Source of the DNA: Lachnospiraceae bacterium
GTDB lineage: Bacteria > Bacillota > Clostridia > Lachnospirales > Lachnospiraceae
Direction of reading: 5' to 3'
DNA: 28,474 nt
Assembly (NCBI GenBank): GCA_004557975.1
Contig: SFEV01000033.1
Span: 1 to 28,474, forward strand
Below the pieces are notes generated by a model. It was not told the DNA's origin and ran no database searches. It was given only the letters and a program-made list of their open reading frames with translations. This document shows, piece after piece, positions 22,764 through 28,474 of this stretch. The stretch's first letter is position 1. Each line of letters opens with the position of its first letter. A program made the translations under genes and the position numbers.

Positions 22764-23789
22764 TCAGAAGATCAGAATCTCCAGTGCCTGATAAGATTCT
22801 GCGTCATAGATCAGGCTTGTGATGGCCCCGGTCTTCAGCTGGTTGGCTGCAATACCCATATCATCCAGATCGGCGTATTCATACCAGAACTGTATCACAG
22901 AGCCGTCCTCCTGCCGTACACGGAAATATCCGTCTCCGGCTTCAATAATCATGCCGTAACAGTCCTTTGTGTCGGATTCCGGTACAGTGATAATCTGGGG
23001 ATTTGCCTTTACCTTATTCAGGCGATCTGCCAGGAGGGAGATATTTGCACCCTCGTATGCGTTCATGACACTGACATCAAAATCTTCGGCTTCAATAAAT
23101 CCGTCGTACCATGACCGGGAATTGAAGTATGACTGTACTTCCGGCAGAACGAATTTGCGGTTGTGACGCGCATAAATTTCATTGATTGCCATCTGGAGAT
23201 CATCTGCGTCCATATCAGATATGTCGTCTTCTGTCAGATAGGAGGTGGAGCTCAGCGGCAGGATATATTCACTGTCTGTAAAGAAATCAATGGACTCGTC
23301 TTCATTTGCCAGGCAGATATTCGTCTCGATCCACGGGATATCCTCGTTCATGGAGCAGTATTCGCTCATGGCTTCGCTGTTCTCCACATAACCCTGCACA
23401 TCGGTGGGGTAGACAATATAGTACGTTCCTCCGTCTGCATTCCCCAGCACAGAATAACTGGGAAGATCGAGAAAATCCAGCTCATCGCTGTAAGCGAGAC
23501 TGAACAGCCATCCGCCGTTGGGAAATCCCAGTTCCTCCGTATACAGCTTACGGGATTTTGTCTGATAAAAGGCGACCTCATCACCGGAAGGTGACATCTG
23601 GCATTTGCCTGACCAGTCGGACGGCAGGTAGACCTGTACCTCGTCGAAATCCACGCAGATGTTTCCGTTCTCATCCCGGTAGGTGGAGCTGCCTGCAAAC
23701 CGGTCCCCGTCTGCCATGACCGTCATCCCCATAAACAGGCATCCGGCCGCTGCCGTCAAAAAACCAAAAAACAATGATCCTCTCTTCAT
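22764..23789 (-). CDS. Secreted or membrane-anchored YARHG-domain protein
   Basis: The 341-residue protein has a signal peptide (GSLFFGFLTAAAGCLFMGMTVMA) and an extracellular body. A YARHG domain at about residues 183-260 contains NEIYARHNRKF and YFNSRSWYDG. YARHG domains occur outside the cytoplasm and have no established function. The N-terminal region (residues 40-180) shows no family I recognise. Signal cleavage could fall after VMA. The cysteine in AAGC is a poor lipobox. The ATG at 23789 has AAAGGA eight bases upstream. In-frame ATGs further upstream lack such a site and would bury the signal peptide. It follows the deacetylase gene on the same strand after 145 bases. Confidence 0.85.
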   Translation of the reverse strand: MKRGSLFFGFLTAAAGCLFMGMTVMADGDRFAGSSTYRDENGNICVDFDEVQVYLPSDWSGKCQMSPSGDEVAFYQTKSRKLYTEELGFPNGGWLFSLAYSDELDFLDLPSYSVLGNADGGTYYIVYPTDVQGYVENSEAMSEYCSMNEDIPWIETNICLANEDESIDFFTDSEYILPLSSTSYLTEDDISDMDADDLQMAINEIYARHNRKFVLPEVQSYFNSRSWYDGFIEAEDFDVSVMNAYEGANISLLADRLNKVKANPQIITVPESDTKDCYGMIIEAGDGYFRVRQEDGSVIQFWYEYADLDDMGIAANQLKTGAITSLIYDAESYQALEILIF

Positions 23790-23934
23790 ACCCCTCATCC
23801 TTTCTCTCTGTATATTTTCTGAATGTACTGATTTATATCTGTTATAGCCATATTTTAACACAGAAAGACAGAGAAAAAATGAAAAGATTCTTAAAAGGCG
23901 GAAAAAGAAATTGTAAATAAAACTCCGGAAGACA

Positions 23935-24717
23935 TCAGTCAGGAATCTGCCGCCCCTCCGTATCCATATGATAATCGGTCCAGTAAATCAGTTCGGATAC
24001 GGGGACAAATTCATACCCCTGATCACGCAGTGTGGTGATCACGGTTTCCAGAGCGGAGGCTGTATACTTAGCGCCGTTATGTATCAGAATAATGGAACCG
24101 CCGCCCAGATGCTTATGCTGCGTGACCTTCTGAATAATCGAATCGACACCGTAATCTTTCCAGTCCTCCGAATCCACATCCCACTGAATCGGGAGATATC
24201 CGGAGAGCTTCACCGTCTCAATCAGTTCATTATCATAATCACCGTAGGGAGCACGGAACAGGTTCATATCCTGCCCTGTCAGATTTTTTACTTTTTCGTG
24301 CACCTCCTGAATTTCACTCTGGATTTCCGCCTTCGAAAGAGTGGTCATATGTTTGTGGTTCTGGCTGTGATTTCCCAGATCATGTCCTGCCTTTGCAATC
24401 TTTTTCACGTCCTCCGGGTAATGGTCCACCCATCCGCCTGTCATAAAGAACGTGGCCTTCACACCATAAGCGTCGAGAATTTTCAGGATAGTTTCCGTAT
24501 CGTCATTGCCCCAGGCTGCATCGAAACTGAGTGCCACCTGCTTTTTTTCTGTCTGAACACAGTATACAGGGAGCTCCCGCCCGTTCACCATGCTGCTGAC
24601 CGTGATGCTTTCGGGACTTGCCAGATACGATCCGCACAGAAATAAAAGGCCGCACAGGCAAACGAGACCTGATCCTCTCAGTGTGTACCATGTCACGTGA
24701 TATTTATCCCTTTTCAT
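23935..24717 (-). CDS. Polysaccharide deacetylase (NodB domain, PdaB-like)
   Basis: The 260-residue protein has an N-terminal membrane anchor (LRGSGLVCLCGLLFLCGSYL) and an extracellular carbohydrate esterase 4 domain. The metal and catalytic motifs are SFDAAWGNDD (D66), NHSQNHKHM (H117, H121) and FRAPYGDYD, with IILIHNG as motif 5. The FDAAWG version is typical of the sporulation-type PdaB subgroup, which acts on spore or wall peptidoglycan sugars. The assignment to PdaB itself is probable, not proven. AAAAGGAC precedes the ATG. It lies upstream of the YARHG gene and may share its transcript. Confidence 0.9.
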   Translation of the reverse strand: MKRDKYHVTWYTLRGSGLVCLCGLLFLCGSYLASPESITVSSMVNGRELPVYCVQTEKKQVALSFDAAWGNDDTETILKILDAYGVKATFFMTGGWVDHYPEDVKKIAKAGHDLGNHSQNHKHMTTLSKAEIQSEIQEVHEKVKNLTGQDMNLFRAPYGDYDNELIETVKLSGYLPIQWDVDSEDWKDYGVDSIIQKVTQHKHLGGGSIILIHNGAKYTASALETVITTLRDQGYEFVPVSELIYWTDYHMDTEGRQIPD

Positions 24718-24814
24718 GTGCTGTCCTTTTCATGTTTTCTTTATTCCACTATATGTAATTACGGATGGAACCATGCAAAAAATGGAAAAATCCTGTTGAT
24801 ATGCGTGATAAAGC

Positions 24815-24843
24815 TTCACAATCAAAAGACGGCATGTTAAACT
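24815..24843 (+). promoter_or_regulatory. Promoter of the DUF554 operon
   Basis: TTCACA (24815-24820) and TAAACT (24838-24843) are separated by 17 bases, about 45 bases before the DUF554 ATG. Each box has four or five consensus bases. Confidence 0.5.
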
Positions 24844-24886
24844 AATAAAATATGGAGTAAATACAGAGAAAGCAGAGGATAAGGAA

Positions 24887-25567
24887 ATGCTTGGCACAAT
24901 TGTAAATACGGGGACAATTCTGACGGGGAGCGTGCTGGGAAGCGTGCTTCGAAAGGGAATAAAGGAAAAGTATCAGGATGCGCTGTATACGGCGATGGGA
25001 CTTGCGGCGACGGCACTCGGCATCAATGCGGTCGTGTCAAACATGTCGAAGAGTCAGTACCCGGTGCTGTTCATTGTCAGCCTTGCACTGGGCAGCCTGA
25101 TCGGAACAATTCTGGATGTGGATGCCAGGTTTCAGGGACTGGTGGGAAAGTATTCCAGGTCAAAGCTGGGACAGGGACTCTCCACAGGCATCCTGCTCTA
25201 CTGCATCGGGACACTGTCAATTATGGGTCCGGTGATGAGCGCGCTGCACGGTGACAACACGTATCTGTTTACCAATGCGACCCTTGATTTCGTAACTTCC
25301 ACAGTGCTTGCATCCACCTACGGAATCGGGATGGCGCTGGCGGCGCCTGTACTGTTCTGCTGGCAGGGAGCCATCTATCTGATTGCGAGGAACCTGTCAG
25401 GCTCATTCTTCTCAGAGGAAATGATTGCGGAACTGTGCCTTGTGGGAGGCGTTCTGATTGCAAGCTCAGGCCTTGGAATTCTGAAGATCAAGGACTGCAA
25501 GGCGCTGAACATGCTTCCGGCTCTGGCAGTGCCGGTGATTTTCTTTCTGATAAAAGGATTATTCTGA
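24887..25567 (+). CDS. DUF554 family membrane protein
   Basis: This 226-residue protein has about seven hydrophobic segments and matches DUF554 (YdfK/YqgA-like). It begins MLGTIVNTGTILTGSVLG and carries GSLIGTILDVD and TLSIMGPVMSALHGD. The family is widespread in Firmicutes and Proteobacteria and is thought to be a transporter or channel, with no proven substrate. GAGGATAAGG precedes the ATG. It is the first gene of a three-gene rightward run, 34 bases before the peptidase. Confidence 0.9.
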   Translation: MLGTIVNTGTILTGSVLGSVLRKGIKEKYQDALYTAMGLAATALGINAVVSNMSKSQYPVLFIVSLALGSLIGTILDVDARFQGLVGKYSRSKLGQGLSTGILLYCIGTLSIMGPVMSALHGDNTYLFTNATLDFVTSTVLASTYGIGMALAAPVLFCWQGAIYLIARNLSGSFFSEEMIAELCLVGGVLIASSGLGILKIKDCKALNMLPALAVPVIFFLIKGLF

Positions 25568-25601
25568 GCGCCGGAAAGAGACAGGGACGGGGGAAAGTAA
25601 T

Positions 25602-26744
25602 ATGGCAGATGACAGATTTCAGGCATATATCCGGGAGCACAGTCAACAGCTGCATGAGCTGGTTGTGACGCTTGCGCGCATTCCTGCTCCGACCGGAAAA
25701 GAGGAGCGGCGGGCAAAGTACTGTATGGAATGGCTTCTGGCACACGGAGCGAAAGAGACATATATGGATGCGGCGGGGAATGTGATTTATCCGTACGGCG
25801 AAAGTGGAAATGGTCCTCTGATTGTCTTTGCCGCCCATATGGATGTTGTATTTCCGGATGAGACGGAGCTGCCGCTTGCGGAAAGTGACGGCAGAATCTG
25901 CTGTCCCGGTATCGGAGACAACACAGCAAATCTGGCTGTCCTGCTGATGACGGCTGCGTATGCGGCAAAGTACCGGCCGGACACGGGAAAGTACGGTGTG
26001 CTGTTTGTCTGTGATGTCGGGGAGGAGGGTCTGGGTAACCTGAAGGGGGCAAGAGAAATCTGTTCCGTCTTCGGCAGCCGGATCAGGGCATTTTACGGTC
26101 TGGATCTGACGATGGATTCCTATACGTGCCGCGCTGTCGGTTCTCTGCGGTACCGTGTGAAGGCCCACACGTCCGGAGGACATTCCTACCACTGTTTCGG
26201 CAATACGAACGCCAATGTGGTTCTCGCAGAGCTGATTGTGGCGCTGTACCGGCTTCAGGTGCCGGAGAATGGGAAAACAACGTATAATGTGGGCATGATT
26301 TCAGGCGGCACATCGGTGAATTCCATTGCCCAGAGTGCGGAGCTTCTTTATGAGATCCGCTCAGATGATGCGTCGGGCCTGGAGGAGATGCGGCAGAGAT
26401 TTGAGAAAACGCTGGAGAGTTGTCGGAGCGCGTGTCCGGAGGACTGCGTGCTGTCAGCAGAACTGATCGGAGAACGGCCCTGCGAGTGCGGTGTGAATCA
26501 GAAGGACAGAGAGAGACTGTTTGAACAGGTGGAGATAGCGGTGTTTGCAGCTACGGGAAAGGTACCGGTTCCGGAGCCTGTCTCGACCGACTGCAATATT
26601 CCCCTTTCCATGGGAATACCGTCTGTCTGTGTCGGAACCTGCCGGGGCGCAGGTGCACATACGCGGGAAGAATATATTGAAAAGGATTCTGTGATTCAGG
26701 GGCTGCAGGTTGCGCTGGAGCTGCTGCATGATTCTGTCTGCTGA
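25602..26744 (+). CDS. M20 family metallopeptidase
   Basis: The 380-residue cytoplasmic enzyme has the M20 layout: a zinc-binding catalytic domain with a dimerisation domain inserted. Metal-site segments are AAHMDVVF (H79, D81), GIGDNTANLAVLL (D106), CDVGEEGLGN (E141 and E142) and the closing GAGAHTREEYIE with the last His. The insert has GGHSYHCFGNTNAN, where the His completes the partner active site. It could be a peptidase T-like tripeptidase, a dipeptidase or an acylase; the substrate is not certain. GGGGGAAAG precedes the ATG. It shares a transcript with DUF554 and probably DUF3786. Confidence 0.9.
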   Translation: MADDRFQAYIREHSQQLHELVVTLARIPAPTGKEERRAKYCMEWLLAHGAKETYMDAAGNVIYPYGESGNGPLIVFAAHMDVVFPDETELPLAESDGRICCPGIGDNTANLAVLLMTAAYAAKYRPDTGKYGVLFVCDVGEEGLGNLKGAREICSVFGSRIRAFYGLDLTMDSYTCRAVGSLRYRVKAHTSGGHSYHCFGNTNANVVLAELIVALYRLQVPENGKTTYNVGMISGGTSVNSIAQSAELLYEIRSDDASGLEEMRQRFEKTLESCRSACPEDCVLSAELIGERPCECGVNQKDRERLFEQVEIAVFAATGKVPVPEPVSTDCNIPLSMGIPSVCVGTCRGAGAHTREEYIEKDSVIQGLQVALELLHDSVC

Positions 26745-26816
26745 AGCCGTATCACGACAGAGTCTGCTGCAGGGATTTTCCGCCTCAAAAAGGCAGAGAC
26801 AGTATGGGGGAATAGT

Positions 26817-27479
26817 ATGGAATCGAATTATGAAAAACAGGTATTGATGGCAAGAAAGCTTTTTCTGAATTATGATCAGGAGAAGATGATACGGAAATTT
26901 CATCTGGACAGTGATGAACAGTGGATTTATCTGGAGTTTCTGAACAGAATCTACCGCATTTCGCGCAGGACCGGTGAAATCTTCTTATCCCGTTGTTTAT
27001 CCGGAGGTGAACACGGAGGAGAAGACAGCAAAAACAGTGTACCGTGTATGGATTATCAGATTGTGATGAGTCTGTACGATGTGCTCTGTTATTCTGCGGG
27101 AATTCCCGTGCTGTCCCGCGAGTGGTGTCCGATCTATGCGCTCCAGGTGACGATGAGCAGTCCCGGTACCGATACATTCACAGGAAAATATGCAAAGCTG
27201 TTTTCCGGGGATACAGAAAGGCTTCGATGTGCCTGTGAGAAGCTGGGAGGAGAGCAGCCGGGCATAGCGGCCAGAGCAGATGTCTGCTGGCAATTTCGGG
27301 TATTTCCATTTTTTTCGGTTCAGCTTCGTTTCTGGGACGGGGACGATGAGTTTGAGCCGAAGCTTCAGCTTCTCTGGGACAGCAATTCTCTGGACTTTAT
27401 GCATTTTGAAACGCTGTATTATGTACAGGGACATCTGATGGAGAGACTGAAAGAAGAGTTCGAAGAAATATCGGGATAA
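26817..27479 (+). CDS. DUF3786 domain-containing protein
   Basis: The 220-residue cytoplasmic protein matches my memory of DUF3786: an N-terminal YRISRRTGEIF, a central MDYQIVMSLYDVLCYSAG, and a C-terminal FPFFSVQLRFWDGDDEFEPKLQ. The function is unknown. Such proteins occur in anaerobes, often near corrinoid or methyltransfer genes, but none is seen here. GGGGGA precedes the ATG. It is the last gene before a bidirectional terminator. Confidence 0.82.
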   Translation: MESNYEKQVLMARKLFLNYDQEKMIRKFHLDSDEQWIYLEFLNRIYRISRRTGEIFLSRCLSGGEHGGEDSKNSVPCMDYQIVMSLYDVLCYSAGIPVLSREWCPIYALQVTMSSPGTDTFTGKYAKLFSGDTERLRCACEKLGGEQPGIAARADVCWQFRVFPFFSVQLRFWDGDDEFEPKLQLLWDSNSLDFMHFETLYYVQGHLMERLKEEFEEISG

Positions 27480-27497
27480 AAGAATTGATTCGCTTAA

Positions 27498-27550
27498 AAA
27501 GCGGAGCTGCAGATACCTGATCAGGTATCACGCAGCTCCGCTTTATTTTC
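27498..27550. terminator. Bidirectional terminator with inner palindrome
   Basis: AAAGCGGAGCTGC (27498-27510) pairs perfectly with GCAGCTCCGCTTT (27532-27544). Inside is an 18-base palindrome, GATACCTGATCAGGTATC (27512-27529). TTTATTTT follows on the plus strand and TTTTTAAG on the minus strand. It serves the two convergent genes on either side. Confidence 0.9.
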
Positions 27551-27559
27551 AGTCAGTTA

Positions 27560-28474
27560 TCAGTCAGCTACTTCCTCAACCAGCTCGTCAACGCTCTCAG
27601 CTTCTCCTGATGCAACTGCATCGAGTGCTTCCTGCGGAACTGTGATCGGCTCTACTGCGCCGTAAGCTGTAGTGACATCGATAGATACGTCGTTCAGAAC
27701 GATCTCAACAGTGGTCTGAGAATCCTCATCTGCCATCATGCTCTGTACAAGTGCGTTCAGAGTAGTCAGGTCGCTTCCGTTCATATCCATATGCATGGAT
27801 ACCGGGAGATATGTCGCTGTGTCTACGTTGTAGGAAAGATTCAGCTTCAGTCCTTCCAGCATTGCAAGGGCAGCAGCTACATCCTGATCTGCTGTGAGGT
27901 CTGTACCTGCAAGCTCAGATGCCTTTGCAAGTACGGAAGACAGTGTGGAGGAATCCATTGTTGTGGAGAGCACGTAGCACTCTGTTCCGTTTACGTCTGC
28001 TGCTTCCGGAGCAAGCTCAAATGTCAGTCCCCATTCAGACAGGGCAGCAGCATCCATGGATTTGGACATTTCCATCAGGGAAGCCATGTCAAGGCCCTCT
28101 TCTTTGTCGTATGCCCATTCAGCTTCTCCGCTTGTGGAGTCCTCTGTGTATACGTATGTCTCAAATTCTCCGGCATCGTTTGTCACGCCGTACATCTTCA
28201 TGGTGATTTCCTCACCCTCTCCGAGAGCGGACACTTTCATATTTCCGTCCATCTTCATTCCGAACGGATCCATGGAAGCATCGATTGCGAAATCTCCGCT
28301 CATGGCAACTGCAAGAGTGGAAGTGGTCTGTCCGTCACCGATGTTTACAGCAACATCCACATTCATTCCCATGTCCATGGAAACACCAGCCGCAGCAGCA
28401 CCTGCTTCCTGCATTTTCTGCATAACGCTGTCAGCTGTCTCTGCACTGTCAAAACCACACAGCATGGAAGCTGC
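27560..28474 (-). CDS. Probable lipoprotein, DUF6612-like (partial, 5' end cut off)
   Basis: The reading frame is open to the window edge (304 codons visible), so the N-terminus is missing. The visible start reads AASMLCGFDSAETAD, which looks like the end of a signal peptide with the cysteine as a lipidation site. The frame after that is acidic and Met-rich, with YVYTEDSTSGEAEWAYDKEE, NGTECYVLSTTMD and YLPVSMHMDMNG, typical of extracellular LolA-like/DUF6612 lipoproteins in clostridia. The C-terminus is acidic (GEAESVDELVEEVAD). It would be exported and membrane-anchored; the role is unknown. The plain codon use resembles its neighbours. Confidence 0.75.
   Translation of the reverse strand, partial: AASMLCGFDSAETADSVMQKMQEAGAAAAGVSMDMGMNVDVAVNIGDGQTTSTLAVAMSGDFAIDASMDPFGMKMDGNMKVSALGEGEEITMKMYGVTNDAGEFETYVYTEDSTSGEAEWAYDKEEGLDMASLMEMSKSMDAAALSEWGLTFELAPEAADVNGTECYVLSTTMDSSTLSSVLAKASELAGTDLTADQDVAAALAMLEGLKLNLSYNVDTATYLPVSMHMDMNGSDLTTLNALVQSMMADEDSQTTVEIVLNDVSIDVTTAYGAVEPITVPQEALDAVASGEAESVDELVEEVAD

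Noticed and set aside
1..28474. CRISPR arrays, phage genes, transposases, toxin-antitoxin pairs
   Set aside because: No regular spaced repeats, integrase, transposase or recognised toxin motif was seen on either strand.

Overview
The window looks like a chromosomal stretch of a Gram-positive Clostridium-class anaerobe, most likely a Lachnospiraceae gut bacterium. This is inferred from moderate GC content, strong AGGAGG-type ribosome sites, TTGACA/TATAAT promoters, and the mix of genes: an NADP-type glutamate dehydrogenase, a sporulation-style polysaccharide deacetylase, an EpsC-type serine acetyltransferase, and DUF3786, DUF2284 and YkgJ proteins. No phage, transposase, CRISPR array or antibiotic-resistance gene was found. 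Most of the window is ordinary metabolic and housekeeping DNA.

Layout. Bases 1-523 are the tail of an rRNA operon: the 3' end of 23S rRNA, then tRNA-Asn, tRNA-Glu and tRNA-Cys and a terminator, with no 5S rRNA visible. A leftward MFS transporter (629-1825) shares a promoter region with a rightward run of cupin, zinc-ribbon protein, iron alcohol dehydrogenase and serine acetyltransferase (2023-5401). An AEC-family permease (5511-6431, leftward) and Maf (6591-7205, rightward) follow. Maf converges on truA (7282-8052, leftward), and an inverted-repeat element forms the last codons of both genes. Upstream of truA on the same strand is a four-gene block of membrane proteins (8174-12110). It consists of two diverged copies of a two-gene module.

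Bases 12375-17483 carry a DUF2284 protein, an HtrA protease, glutamate dehydrogenase and an M18 aminopeptidase, each largely with its own signals. Bases 17592-19976 are a three-gene ABC importer of the nitrate/sulfonate/thiamine-precursor type. It is followed closely by a DUF362 ferredoxin-like protein, a YkgJ-type cysteine-cluster protein and xanthine phosphoribosyltransferase. Leftward genes for a YARHG-domain secreted protein and a NodB deacetylase come next. Then come a rightward DUF554 / M20 peptidase / DUF3786 run and a leftward lipoprotein-like gene cut by the window edge.

The most interesting region is 8174-12110. The large multi-spanning membrane protein and its membrane-plus-extracellular partner occur twice in tandem, and both copies are split at the same place. 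In one copy the two halves share a reading frame separated by a single TAG codon. In the other, a one-base frame change near a run of five T restores the matching C-terminus and gives an ATGA overlap with the partner gene. This could be a true two-subunit system duplicated in place, or a large protein decaying in both copies. Secondary points are a 37-bp tandem duplication of one gene's 3' end, the inverted-repeat element shared by maf and truA, and the rRNA operon end without 5S.
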